NCBI RefSeq assembly: GCF_021462225.1
Contig: NC_061812.1
Coordinates: 47,907,363 to 47,971,362 of the forward strand
Direction: 5' to 3'
DNA length: 64,000 nt
Source of the DNA: Girardinichthys multiradiatus
Lineage: Eukaryota > Chordata > Actinopteri > Cyprinodontiformes > Goodeidae
Below, piece after piece: positions 34,500-45,882 of the stretch. Within the stretch, counting starts at the first letter, position 1. Each line of letters begins with the position of its first letter. Made by a program: the position numbers and the translations under genes. The notes under the pieces were generated by a model that worked only from the letters and a program-made list of their open reading frames with translations, did not search any database and was not told the origin of the DNA.

Positions 34500-35228
34500 A
34501 CCTCTGTAAAACACCACTGGAAACAAATGGTGAGATTCTTGTGCAGAGAGATTTTTAAGTTCATGTAGTTTTCCTGGTGCTGTTTAACTAATTGAAAGTC
34601 TCTTTTTACTGTATTTATTTAAGCAAAAAAACATATTTACCTTCCTGTTGATCTATATGTGATATTTCTTTATTGGGTTAATCACTTTAACAGACTGAAA
34701 CCACCTAACAAGGCATACCTTCTACTAACAAAATTACATGTGGCGTTTTAACCAAGATTCAGTAAAAGCCATTAGGCCTTTAGGGTCAGGGGTCTCATCC
34801 TTAATGAACTCTTAAAATTGTTTGCTCTTTATTTAACATTGTAGAAAAATGTAGACTTTGAGTAGTTGTAGCTTATAACTGTAAGCATATTTACAACCAT
34901 GATACAATAACTGTTTTAAAGTACAAGTTGTTAAACTTTTAACTCACACTACACTGAATATAGATAAAGTCAGTAGGTCCTGGCATCTTGGAAACCTAGA
35001 GAATATCAGTCAGATAATACCATATCACTGCAAGCTGTAATGTGTCTTGTTGCAGTTATGTGGCATATAGCAAACGTTTCATGTCAGCGCTATTTTATTG
35101 AGCTATAGTGCTTCCTGACAATATCCTAGAAGGCCTGTGCACAGGAAATGAAGGCATACATTTAACCAGTCCTGTTGTACTGGATGCACACATTTTGTTT
35201 GATATTTGACATTTTTTCTTTCCCTCAG
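34500..35228. other. Intron upstream of the first coding exon
   Basis: AT-rich, no repeat recognised. It ends in a strong pyrimidine tract and acceptor (TTTTTTCTTTCCCTCAG, 35212-35228). Confidence 0.55.
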
Positions 35229-35234
35229 CTCTTA

Positions 35235-35261
35235 ATGCCATGCCTCCTGGGACAGTGTTAA
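35235..35261 (+). promoter_or_regulatory. Short upstream ORF overlapping the plxnb1 start
   Basis: The first ATG in the exon (35235) is out of frame with the plexin ORF. It runs eight codons to TAA at 35259-35261, overlapping the first in-frame ATG (35240). Its stop shares a base with the second in-frame ATG at 35261 (TAATG). Its context (TTAATGC) is weak, while 35240 has GCCATGC, so most ribosomes probably scan past it. Confidence 0.45.
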
Positions 35262-36385
35262 TGGTCCAAGCACTGCGGAGTCTCCTGCTTGTTGTCATCG
35301 GCTGGTCCTTCATTTCATCATCCATAGGTGTTGCACAAGGGACAAAGTCTTCCCACTCTGACCTTTATCCAACTTTTATATGGAACAACACAATATTTGA
35401 ACACCTCGCCCTCCATCCTGACCCCAGTGTAGGTTGGGTCTATATTGGGGCCCAAGATCAGCTGTTCCAGTTAAATCCATTACTCCAACTTAGGCTCCGG
35501 GATGACACTGGACCAGTCACAGACAGCCCGGAGTGCTTGCCCCCTGTGACAGAGACCAACTGCCCTCAAGCAAGGGAAACCAGCAACCACAACAAGCTCC
35601 TGCTGGTTGATCCTTACTCTATGGTACTTATTACCTGTGGGAGTGTCAATCAAGGAATCTGCCAGAAGCGTGACCTGACATCAATTAATGTAGTGCTGTT
35701 TTCCACAGAGAGTTCAGTGGAAACTCAGTATGTTGCGGCTAACCACCCCAATGTTAGCACTGTTGGGCTTGTGGTTCGCTCTCACCCTGAAAGGCAGCAA
35801 GTGCTGTTTGTGGGGCGAGGTTATACCAGCAACCATCCACCTATTTCCACACGAAACCTAGCCCAGGAGCCCATCTTTTCCTATGAGGAAACTGCGAAAC
35901 TGGCTGTTGCTGGCCGTCTCTCAGAATATGACCATCACTTTGTGGCCTCATTTGCCCACCGGCACCATGTGTACTTCTTTTTTTACAGGCGGGACCTGAA
36001 GTCACAGTCGCGAGAGTACCGCACATACATCTCACGTGTATGTTTGGATGACCAGGCATATTACTCGTATGTTGAAGTGCCGCTGATGTGTCGCTCCAGG
36101 GCAGGTAAAATTTACAACCTCCTGCAAGCTGTCCAGCTGGGGTTTTCCAAGGATGGTGTTGAGAGTCAAGATTCAGAGATCCTTCTTGGAGTCTTCTCCA
36201 CTCATTTGAGCTCATCATCTCGGCCAAGTGAGGAGTCTGCTCTGTGCATATTTAACCTTGAAGATGTGGATCGCAGGATTAACTCCACTAGAGACCTGTG
36301 CTATACACAAATGGGTAGAGAAGCAGGAGCAGAGGCAGCCTACATCGAATATGAAGTCAAGTCCAACTGTGCCAACCTTCCAGAG
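35240..36385 (+). CDS. plxnb1: Plexin-B1-like, coding exon 1: signal peptide and most of the sema domain
   Basis: Plexin-B proteins are single-pass cell-surface receptors for class 4 semaphorins, acting in axon guidance and cell migration. This exon encodes residues 1-382. Residues 8-30 form a hydrophobic signal peptide (LRSLLLVVIGWSFISSS). The sema beta-propeller follows: FIWNNTIFEHLALHPDPSVG, WVYIGAQDQLFQLNPLL, then VLITCGSVNQGICQKRDL, the diagnostic Cys-containing block, and FVASFAHRHHVYFFFYRRDL, with several N-x-S/T sites. The acceptor is TTCTTTCCCTCAG (35228) and the donor GAG-GTAAGT at 36386, phase 0. I chose ATG 35240 for its G at -3; Met8 (35261) is an alternative start just before the hydrophobic segment. 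Plexin-B is clear from the whole gene. Subtype B1 is inferred from the long Ser/Thr exon downstream; a versus b paralogue is not resolved. Confidence 0.93.
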
Positions 36386-36984
36386 GTAAGTACAATGCAC
36401 CATAAATTTGTTGTCTTTGTGATTACATTTAACAATTAAAGGTGAGATCTGCATGAAAAGCGTGCATAAATACACTTCAATACACAATTCATATACAAAC
36501 CCACAATGCAACCCTATTAAACTACCTGAAGGAATGACAGTGCAACCTAGTCCATCTAAAGCCTTTTTTAAATGACTTTTAGTGTGTTTTTTGATAAAGC
36601 TGTGATGTCATGGAAAGGTTAAAGTTAACCCACTGCTGTTACGCCTCTGACAGGCCAAGGTATTCGCAGCCCCATATTGGCTAACTTATGTACCTGTGAC
36701 TTTACTGTTCGGTGGTTTGGTGAAGGAATTACACAAGGAATTGTGTAACCAGCCCTATTCCTTTACAAGGGGACGTGCAGGACATTTTTTGTTTGTTTGT
36801 CATGGTCTAGATAAAACACTCTAAATATTTCCGTCATAAACCCACCAACACAAACTTCTGAGCTGCCTCTGGCCATTTATAAATCAGAAGTAGAGACCGC
36901 GATATCCTGCACGGCTGTGAGCTTTCAAAAATGAACCCAGCAGTGCTGGACAACAGTCAGTGTGTTATTCAGTTCATTTCAAAA

Positions 36985-37310
36985 ATATTTCATTCATCCC
37001 AAGGGAAATTAAACGTTGTTGTAGCTCATATTATACAGGTTTCTTCAAAGAGTCGTTTAGAATCTGATGGCTGTGGGCAGGAAGGATCTCCTGTAGCGGT
37101 CTGTGTTACAGCAGATCTAAAGAAGCCTCTGACTGAAGACACTCTGTTGTTGTAGGACAGTCTCATGAAGAGGATGATCAGGGTTCTCCATAATGTTCCT
37201 CATTTTATGAAGAATCCTTCTTTGTACCAGAGGTTCCAGAGGAGTCCCCAGAACTGAGCCAGCCTTCTTCATCAGCTTGTTGAGCTTGTGGCACTGACTT
37301 ATGGCACTAC
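36985..37310 (-). mobile_element. LINE ORF2 C-terminal relic
   Basis: The minus strand gives FLPTAIRFKR-type code preceded by MENPDHPLHETVLQQQSVFS and a downstream HKMRNIMENP block. These are the DP-x-HPL...LPSGRRYR-type C-terminal blocks of LINE reverse transcriptases. It starts near 37310 and has no 5' part. Confidence 0.65.
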
Positions 37311-37974
37311 ATATTACATCTGCATCAGAAATATAGTGGAAAGACTCAGTGTAATGATTTTTTTGTTGAACGAGCCCATTCTTTAATTTGATTTATATAA
37401 CTTTTTTTAACCTCAACTTCTTATGCTTCTCATTAGAAAATATAAATTCTTTTTTTTGCTAGTATCTTTTATTTACACTTATCAGACTAGTACCTGGCAG
37501 AGAGAGAAGTGGGGAAGACATGCAGAGGTACAGAGGGTAGGACTAGAACTCTTAAGAAATGTGCAAAGCCTCTGTAAATGGAAAGCACCACCCTGCCCTC
37601 CTTCTTAGCACCACACCACTTGCCACCCTAGTTGGAAATTAGTTTGTGTTTTTAAATCCTGCAGCTGGCTGGTTGCACATACCATCAGCACTACCCTACA
37701 AGTCAGCTGATGTGGGTGACTACCTTTCTTGGCTTTATAGAGGCAGGCTGATTTTTATGCTCTTCACTGGAGTCATCTCACAAAACACACGAAGATGGCA
37801 AAAAGGTGCTTTAATCCTACCTTGAAGTGTTTTGTGAACAGGGGTTAGTGAGTTTCACCACACATCTCCTGTGATTCTGCTATGCTTTGCAGGGCATCTT
37901 CAGTGACTAAGGAACTTCACTCGCTGTTGTGAATTATTCATGTAATCTACCAGAACTTGGCGAAATCAGCCTCT

Positions 37975-39191
37975 TATGCCCCTTTTCCACTGGCTAGATT
38001 TGGCCCTACTCGACTCCACTCAGCTCGTTTTGGGAGTGTTTCCATTACTGTTTTTTCTGTACCGGTACCTACTTTTTTGGTCCCTGCTCCTGAGCAGGTA
38101 CAACCGGGGCTGAGTAGGGACTACATGTGAAATGACCAGACTGCTGTTCACTGATTGGCCGTGGGAGGAGGAGGAATAAGAAGGTTTTTGTTGTGTCAGT
38201 GCAGGGAAAAGTTAATAAAACTCAAGAGCGACTAGAATAATATGAAGGACCACAGTGGCCGGAGCAGGTCAAACATGTAATTTTACCATTTACGGGTCAT
38301 AAACCAGCCTGAAGGCTGACAGAAAAAAAAAGGACAAATCACCTTTCTGAATTACATGCAGGCAGAGCGCTGTATGTAATAACATCCTAAACCAGCTGAT
38401 CATACATAAAATCAGCTGTTCAGAGGCACAAACATTTCCCCCAAAACACACAAAACAAAACCACCATGAAACAATGTGCTTGGTTCGGACATTTATTGAC
38501 GGTCCTTAAGCGAACCAGCGTCTGCAGGAGGAGGGAGCAGGCAGAGAGCAGCTCCCCGTAATCAGACTGCCTGCATCGGACCCAACGGGAGGACGAGCCC
38601 GCTGAATCACAAATATGCAATATTTAACCTAAAACTAACTTCGAAGGTCAAAAGTCCACGGTTTTGCGCTTTTAAGTCCTTGTCCTCCCTATTGCCATGG
38701 CTGAGACAAAAACGTCTTCATAAAGTCCAAAATTGTAACTTCTTCAGGCAAACCTTGGAGCTTCACCATTCAGACAGCAGCGTCTCCTCTCTGCTTCTCC
38801 TGTCACAGCCCCTCACATCAGAAACCCTGAGCCTTATTTTATAAGTTCTGGCTGGGCTGTGGTCCAGATAATTATCCCAGTGGATCATTTTAGACATAAA
38901 AACATAAATAAGACATTTTGGCATATACATTAATACAAACGTTATTAGTATTTGTTTATTTATGTTTTTATTTTCTATTTATTTTTTATCATTTCATCCA
39001 GATCACTTTAATGTGACAATGTAACACAGTAACGTTAATAGAAGCACAGCGCTCTACACTCATGGCTGGAGGCGGGGCTTCAGCTGTTGGGGGGGGTCAG
39101 TGGAAACACAACAGTTACCGTGCCAAGTAGAGCGAAACCCATTGGTGCAGAGCCGCGCTGGCTAAAACGAGCCAGTGGAAAAGGGGTATAA
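37975..39191. mobile_element. Non-autonomous TIR DNA transposon
   Basis: The left end TTATGCCCCTTTTCCACTGG and right end CCAGTGGAAAAGGGGTATAA are inverted copies of about 20 bp, followed by looser inverted similarity. The flanks allow TA or a TTA/TAA target site. No transposase is present in 1.2 kb. An interior segment (38183-38357) recurs exactly at 39621-39795. Superfamily not settled (Harbinger-like or hAT-like). Confidence 0.7.
38183..38357 (+). repeat. Source copy of the 175-bp duplicated segment
   Basis: Starts GGTTTTTGTTGTGTCAGTGC and ends TTTCTGAATTACAT. By eye it is identical to 39621-39795. Confidence 0.9.
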
Positions 39192-39344
39192 GTTTCTTTG
39201 GGATTGACTTTGTGTTTAACTGTTTTGTCAGCGGGCATAGATTTTTAATTAAACTGAGTTTTAAAGAAAGTATCCCACTAGCTAAAAATTATGCATTTGG
39301 ATTAAACTGGTACCTTAATATATGCTTAGAAATTCAGATTTATG

Positions 39345-40040
39345 TACAGTGCCTTGCGAAAGTATTCGGCCCCGTTGAACTTTTCAACCTCTTGCCACAT
39401 TTCAGGCTTCAAACATAAAGATATAAAATTAAAATTTTTTGTAAAGAATTAACAACAAGTGGGACAGAATCGTGAAGTGGAATAAAATTTATTGGATGTG
39501 TCAATATTTGAGGATCTCTGAATGATCCAATGTTGTCCCAAATGACTGATGATGATAAATAGAATCCACCTGTGTGTAATCAAGTCTCCGTATAAATGCA
39601 CCTGCTCTATGATAGTCTCGGGTTTTTGTTGTGTCAGTGCAGGGAAAAGTTAATAAAACTCAAGAGCGACTAGAATAATATGAAGGACCACAGTGGCCGG
39701 AGCAGGTCAAACATGTAATTTTACCATTTACGGGTCATAAACCAGCCTGAAGGCTGACAGAAAAAAAAAGGACAAATCACCTTTCTGAATTACATAAATA
39801 GAATCCACCTGTGTGTAATCAAGTCTCCGTATAAATGCACCTGCTCTATGATAGTCTCGGGGTTTCTGTTCAAAGCGCAGAGAGCATCATGAAGACCAAG
39901 GAACACACCAGGCAGGTCCGAGATACTGTTGTGGAGAAGTTTAAAGTCGGATTTGGATACAAAAAGATATCCCAAGGAGCACTGTGCAAGCAATCATATT
40001 GAAATGGAAGGAGTATCAGACCACTGCAAATCTGCCAAGG
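39345..40040 (+). mobile_element. Tc1-like element left half, interrupted
   Basis: It begins TA-CAGTGCCTTGCGAAAGTAT, a well-known Tc1-like terminus in fish. It continues to the start of a transposase DNA-binding domain (a THQ/EHTRQVRDTVVEK-type helix around 39890-39960). It ends without the catalytic region or right terminus, and is split by the 175-bp insertion. Confidence 0.75.
39621..39795 (+). repeat. 175-bp inserted copy of 38183-38357, flanked by a 66-bp direct repeat
   Basis: The insert is identical by eye to part of the TIR element 1.26 kb upstream. The host sequence just before it (39555-39622, ATAAATAGAATCC to GATAGTCTCGG) is repeated just after it (39794-39861). The insertion therefore came with a duplication of about 66 bp of the site. 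Confidence 0.9.
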
Positions 40041-40294
40041 CAATGCTTTGCTTTAACACATGATTGGTTATTCCATGTAGTATAACGTTTTGGCTTCAAC
40101 AATAGACTTGCTCTTTATAAAAAAGGAAAGTAGAGTGAAAGCAGGTTTGTCCTTTTTTTCACCAAATTATTAGTTCATGAACTGCTCAGGAATTTAGATG
40201 TCAAATAATACAGCGTGTTACCACCTCTTGTCTAGATGTAATTGCATGTTTGTATGAGAGTGCTGCTAGAAAGAAATATTAGCTCATGATGGTG

Positions 40295-40440
40295 TATCTG
40301 CTCTTAATGGAGGAGGCTTTGGAGGTGATGTTTAACAAGGTGTTACAAGGATATATAATGATTCATAAGTCAGAAACACGAAGCTGAAGGAGACAAGATC
40401 TACAGGAATACAAATATGTAGTGCAGTTAAAAAACAAAAG
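40295..40440 (+). repeat. Local direct repeat, copy 1
   Basis: Starts TATCTGCTCTTAATGGAGGA and ends ATGTAGTGCAGTTAAAA. Partner at 40779-40928 with visible substitutions and small indels. Origin unknown. Confidence 0.75.
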
Positions 40441-40778
40441 CAAATGTGTTTGTAAGTAGTTCTAGCTTACTTCTCCTGGGGTTAACATCCATGACATTAA
40501 TCTTGTTCCTCCTGTTTTTTAAATTTACTTGAAGTTCTTTTTTTAACACTCATTATGATGGAAAATAAACCTTTGCCAGGCAGACATGTTGCTTCTAGCA
40601 ACCCGGATTAATCGGACTCTACTTCATGTAGGTGTAGATGCATCTATGTCCAGTTTGTTTTAACATGGAAAGATGGGGTTTGTAATGACACTGTGGACTT
40701 GTTTGACATTCTCTGAAATCCATCATTTCTTACTAAGAATAAGACCAGCAGGACACAGAGAGATTAGTTTACAACAGC

Positions 40779-40928
40779 ATCTGCTCTTAGTGGAGGAGGC
40801 TTTGGAGCTAATGTTTAACAAGGTGTTTAAAAAGGTGAATAGAGATACATAAGTCAAAGGCAAGATGCTGAGGGAGAGGGAGACGAGAGATACATGAACA
40901 TGAAAATGTAGTGCAGTTAAAAGCAAAC
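40779..40928 (+). repeat. Local direct repeat, copy 2
   Basis: Starts ATCTGCTCTTAGTGGAGGAG and ends ATGTAGTGCAGTTAAAAG, same orientation as 40295-40440. Confidence 0.75.
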
Positions 40929-42050
40929 GGGAAGTGAGAGGACCTGGTTGTGCATAGGGCAGATATGAGTGTGTTTGAGGATTGGGTTGAAACAAAACCA
41001 AAACCAAAGCAAACTATACAAATGAGGAAATGTCAGATATTTAAAGCTTAAAAGCAGCTTTACAACCTGAATACAATGGTAACTCTTTACTTGATCCTCG
41101 CACATAAACAATCTGTTCTAACTTTCAGTATTTGCCAGGAAGGTCCATCTGCACTCTGGATAGATTTACACAGAAGGTCTAAGCCATTTGGAATAGGATT
41201 TGTTTCGGATGATGAAATCTGAAGTTTAGCTGTGATAATAAATAACCAAGATGTTTCTTGGTACTGCTCTGTCTTTAAATGTATGACTGAGGGTCCAGAT
41301 TATAACATATGTTGGCACAGTACTCATTAGCCATTACCATGTAATCACAGGCTTCTGTGGGCCAAACCAGCCAGTATCCTGGCACCATTTAAGCTTGTAT
41401 GACATATTGCCAGACCTGGCTCCTTATTTTTACATCCCATAATACATTTTCCTTGCATGATGCCTGATCTGCTGTCTATGGAGATATTTTTTTTACTGAA
41501 TGTGCTGTGCTGCTATGCAGTAAGGAACACAGGGTCAGTATTGCTACTACAAAGAATTCTCGCTGGAAGAGGACTTCCTATCATCATGTTAATATAGAAT
41601 CCATCAAAACAAGTTTTGTTCAGAAGCCAAAGTTTGTGAGGTCATTGCCTCCATTTCTCATTGCTAATGATGAGGCAATGAACCCAGTGCCTAATGTTCT
41701 ACTTTAAAAATACATTTTCTGCAACAAGAAGAGCTTAGACTCCCTGTTGGCCTCAACAATAGATACTGAAACTGAAACTGGGAAGGCAAAATCAAATACT
41801 ATTTCAGCTTTACAGTCACTGTATTTAGTTTCCAGTAAGTCCTGCTGGAGTTTTCCAAACCTCAACAGGAGCACTTCTGTATTAATTTTGGCCTTTGATG
41901 TACTTGCTGAGAAATTCATGACACATTAGTTCAAAAGTTTTTTTTTGAATGTAAACAAGCTGCACAGTGTACAGATTTTAAATACATGATTGAAACAAGG
42001 TGTTTTATTTTGATCTTGTTGATGTGACTGTTCTGAATTTTTACCATTAG

Positions 42051-42233
42051 AACACCCTGGACGCCTACCCTTGTGGATCTGACCACACTCCCAGCCCCAT
42101 GGCCAGCCGGATCCCGGTGCTAGTGGAGACCATACTGGACAGCCCATCTGCCCGGCTGACTGCTGTGGCTGTGAGCATGAGGGCAGGACATATTATTGCT
42201 TTCCTTGGAGACTCCAAGGGGAAACTCCACAAG
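42051..42233 (+). CDS. plxnb1: plxnb1 coding exon 2: sema domain
   Basis: Encodes residues 383-443: [16 protein letters not shown], then [20 protein letters not shown] and [15 protein letters not shown]. The last two are the LTAVAV...HTVAFLGTSDGRLHK block shared by plexin sema domains. Acceptor TTTTTACCATTAG, donor AAG-GTAACA, phase 0 on both sides. Confidence 0.93.
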
Positions 42234-43486
42234 GTAACAGACCTATGTAGATTTCTGGTTATTTATTGTCACTGCATTTCTCAAACCTCTTTCAGTTTTG
42301 CAGCAATGTGACTACCTTATGAGTCATAGTAGTGTCAATTTTTGGTTAACTTTATCCCCAATATGTCACTTTGGTCTTTATGGATGTAGCATTTAGTGAC
42401 ATTACAACCTTATTCTAAACAAGGTGAAATTTATTTCTCCCCCAACAACTCTACAGACATAGGGTTGCAATGTATTAAAACTAAGGCATCAAAAGTTTCA
42501 CAGGCCTTTGTTGATGCACATTTGTTAGAAATTAGTCTCCAGTCTTCTTGAATATGATGCCACAAGCTTGGTCCACATTGCACAGAACACAGGGTTGTTA
42601 GAATTTGTGTAGGTCCAAATTGGTCTCTATGGAGACCACAGAACATGTCCAACAGACTCTTAGTTTCAGTGACATGAATACTTCAGTTTATCATTCTTCC
42701 CATTCACTGTACGACATGATCACTCTGCAGTACCTTAAATCTATACATACATATAAATGTGCATAACATGTATATTATTCTATCCATGTCTGCTAAATTT
42801 ACTTTATTCCTCATTGTTGTTAGATACTGATCATGTACATATTGTTTCTGACTTTTGCACAGCTGCTTTGTTCTCTGCTACTGTAATTGGACAGTTACCC
42901 TTGGGCCACCAATAAATCTATGTGTCTCTATCTGAAAGTTCCCTTATTGATGTCAGCCTGGGGGTCAGGGATGGACCTGGGTATCAGAATACCAGTGATG
43001 TCATGAGGAGTTTACAGGCTAGGATACCTCCTGCATACAGTGGAGTCTTTGCCCTCAGTGGTGAAGTGTAGGATCCTGCACAATCACAAATAGCACACTG
43101 TCACCATTAACATATTTCTATTTCTCTGTCAGACAAAAGCAGTTTAGCCTCAGTTTGAATGTGACTTTGTCTGCTGTACATAGCAGCATGCTGTACCTCG
43201 ACTTTCTGAGCGGCACACATTTCTACACACACTGGACTAGCGACTAATTCAGACATTCCCTTCAGTTTTTATCAATAAAAAATCTTGGAGGTTGAAAAGG
43301 TTACCTCATTTAGTCAAAAGAGGTTTGCAGATATGATTCTGTGGAATGGTTTTAATTTTATAGTAGAGAAAGAACATGAAAATGCATAATGACGTTTTTA
43401 GTTGTCTGAAGTGATACAACTAAACTCAGCTGAATGTCTAAAAAACCTGACTGTGTAGCCACCTGCTGAAATGATCTTTTTCTCAG
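42234..43486 (+). other. plxnb1 intron after exon 2
   Basis: 1.25 kb, GTAACA...TTTTTCTCAG. The part 42360-42660 has some resemblance to a decayed transposon end, but I could not place it. Confidence 0.75.
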
Positions 43487-43615
43487 GTTTTCCTGGGGCC
43501 AAATGGGGAGGTGGAGGAATATTCTGTGATCTCCATACAGAAGGACATACCCATCAGCTCAGACCTCATTCTGGACCAGAAGGAAGAGCATCTGTTCATC
43601 ATGACCCATAACATG
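43487..43615 (+). CDS. plxnb1: plxnb1 coding exon 3: end of sema domain
   Basis: Residues 444-486, starting VFLGPNGEVEEYSVISIQKD and ending EEHLFIMTHNM, the last propeller strands before PSI-1. Acceptor TTTTTCTCAG, donor ATG-GTACAA, phase 0 on both sides. It completes a sema domain of about 460 residues, the usual plexin length. Confidence 0.93.
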
Positions 43616-43884
43616 GTACAAATACAGCTCACACGCCTGCTGCACATTATTCCACACCCCCTAACTGTGTATTAGGCATGAAGCAAAGAGGGAAATGACT
43701 CTTTGGTTTCTGCTCCAATTATTCCAGCAATGTGCATGCAGTTGGGATTATTCCAGTAACCATATTCTCCATTTTCAGTGTTGCACTGGGGAATGTGGGC
43801 CATCTATTGTTTGTAATCAGATTTTTAGGAGCTTAGTGGGGATGATTTGCACAAATGAACGTGATTGTTTTGTCCCGGTTCCAG

Positions 43885-43985
43885 CTACAGAAGAGGCCAG
43901 TGGCTGAATGCCAGCAGCACCCAGACTGCCACTCCTGTCTGCTGGCCCATGATCCATACTGTGGCTGGTGTGTCCTGGAGGGAAG
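43885..43985 (+). CDS. plxnb1: plxnb1 coding exon 4: PSI-1 domain, first part
   Basis: Residues 487 to 520: LQKRPVAECQQHPDCHSCLL then AHDPYCGWCVLEGR. The C-x(5)-C-x2-C-x(8)-C-G-W-C pattern is the cysteine-rich PSI fold (plexin, semaphorin, integrin). Acceptor CCCGGTTCCAG, donor AAG-GTGAGA. The exon ends after two bases of an Arg codon, and the next exon supplies the third. Confidence 0.93.
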
Positions 43986-45749
43986 GTGAGATAAGCACCA
44001 GCAAAAGCTCCCATCTAGCAAGAGGAGTGAACTATAATCATCCATTAAAAATGTAAATAATTAATAATTTTGTTGATGTGATTACAATCATCCAGGAAAA
44101 CCAATCAGTCTGACTGATCCATTACTCTGATTTGATTTTTTCTTTTTAACATCAGAACAGTTTAGTTATCTCCAGGCTGATCTTTACATAAAAATGTCAG
44201 TTGGTCAGTGAAGCTAAACCATCTATGACTGCAGTCCATCTCAAAGCATTTCTACAAATCTTTGTGACGTCTTCTTCAAATTATCTTAAGTCCTATTCAC
44301 AGAACCCTTTTAAACCAGCCATTCTTCCCATCTTAGTGCTAAGAAAAAGTTGTTAAAATGTCTTCTGTTTTTGCTTTTTTGTAACACTTAAATATTTCAA
44401 ATCATCAATTTAATGTTAATACCAAAGATAATCTCTGTAAATACAAAAGTTTTCAAATAACAATTACATTTATTAAGGGAAAAAACATATTCAGACCAAC
44501 CTTAACCTAAAAAATATTTCCCCCCTAAACCTAATAACTTGTTTTTTCACCACTAGCAGGAACAAGCAGTGTTTGTGATAACTGGTAATGAGTTTTTACA
44601 TCATTGTGGAGGAATTTTATCCCTCTCTGCTTTGTGTTAATTCAGCCATATTGGAGAATGTTCGAGCATGATTAGCTTATTTAGGATCTCAGTGTAATCT
44701 AAGCCCAGAAGTCTTTCTAGGCCACTTCAAAACCTTTCATTTTTTTCTTTTTAAAGATTTTCCTTTATTCCCAGTTTTCAGATAGAAAACGAGCAGGGAA
44801 AGCATTATTAGACTCTGTATTTGGGGTACCTGCTTTACCTCTACACCACATGCTGCTCCACAACCTTCCTGCTGTTGTTTTTGAGCCAATCAGAGGTGTA
44901 CCTGCTAGTGTGATTTGGATCACTGCTGCATAACCTAAGTGTGCTTGAGCTTATTATTATGTGTGTTTCCTCTAGAAAATTTTATATCTTTCCAGAAGCC
45001 TGCCAACCTTTACTGATTTTCCATAACAGACAGAGATGAAAAGCTCACATTGATAAAATGGAGGACCTATACCATACTACACTCAGCCTTCCTGTTATCT
45101 GCTTTAAGTCTTGTGCACTCTCACACTGTCTTGCAGCCTGAATATTTTACACACATCTCATCATGTTGTAGAACATCTGTGATGCCTCAGACTTCATTTT
45201 TAAACACCTGATAGTGAAAATAGTTAGATATTTTTGGAGTATTCTTTAGTCCATGACATTATCCACACCAGAGAGTTTTGTCTTGGGTAGCACTAATGTG
45301 TACTGTGTTGGACTGGGACAAAAACGCTGTGATTTACCGATCATGGCTGATCCAGCTTTAAATTGGCCTATTCTGGTAAACAGCATATTTCCAACTGCAT
45401 CTCTATTTGCTACCTATCTACATAATCAGTACTCTACAGACTTATAAATGGGACTTATAAATGGGACTGAATCTAGACTTAGGGTTTTAAGAGGCAACCT
45501 AGGAGGAGGAAAGGCTGTAATCATTTAAATCTCATAAGCAGCTCAGGTGGGCTTTGAGGACCTATCCTGAAAGATTTAAAAACAGCATTCTTGTAGAACA
45601 TGAAAAATAGAATTTTAAAGAAAGGAAACAGGATTACATCTCTTTGAATGATTGAAATGTTTTGCCTTTATGTTTTTCACATCTTGGTCTTCTGCACTTT
45701 TTGCTGTGTTTCCACCACAGTTTTGTGTATTTTTCTCTTCTCTCTGCAG
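43986..45749 (+). other. plxnb1 intron with Tc1-like relic
   Basis: 1.76 kb, GTGAGA...TCTCTCTGCAG. The stretch 44450-45020 is a Tc1-like relic; the rest shows nothing recognised. Confidence 0.85.
44450..45020 (-). mobile_element. Decayed Tc1-like transposon, C-terminal transposase region
   Basis: The minus strand shows a degraded tail of a Tc1 transposase. CACTAGCAGGAACAAGCAGT and GGAGGAATTTTATCCCTCTC correspond to the region coding the AKGG end and the EW-x-KIP-x-RC block. TTGGATCACTGCTGCATAAC matches the QQD-x-DPKH region in other fish copies. Many substitutions. No TIR pair seen. Confidence 0.6.
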
Positions 45750-45882
45750 GTGTGTGCTGAAATCCCAGTGCAGTCGTGGAAGCCAACCAGGCCAGTGGCT
45801 GTGGAGCTTCGACATTGAGCAGCAGTGTTTGAGTGTTCAGCAACTGAACCCCTTTAACATCAGCAGGGAGGAGAGCAGAATG
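45750..45882 (+). CDS. plxnb1: plxnb1 coding exon 5: end of PSI-1 and linker
   Basis: Completes Arg520, then CVLKSQCSRGSQPGQWLWSF, DIEQQCLSVQQLNPFNISRE and ESRM, up to residue 564. The cysteines and GQWLWSF match the end of PSI-1 in plexins (the C-x-R-x2-C...WLWS pattern), leading into the linker before the first IPT-like strands. Acceptor TCTCTGCAG, donor ATG-GTAAGT, phase 0 out. Confidence 0.93.

Larger units (their letters stand above)
36386..42050 (+). other. plxnb1 intron after coding exon 1
   Basis: 5.7-kb intron with phase 0 ends (GTAAGT...TTTTTACCATTAG). It holds an antisense LINE tail (36985-37310), a TIR element (37975-39191), a Tc1-like relic with a 175-bp insertion (39345-40040) and a local duplication (40295-40440 and 40779-40928). 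The parts at 36390-36980 and 41000-42050 hold nothing I recognise. Confidence 0.85.

Noticed and set aside
35841..36227. Minus-strand ORF of 128 codons
   Set aside because: Antisense shadow of the sema-coding exon, with no independent support.
42360..42660. Another Tc1-like element in the plexin intron
   Set aside because: Some blocks look like decayed transposon flank, but I found no terminal pair and no transposase motif.
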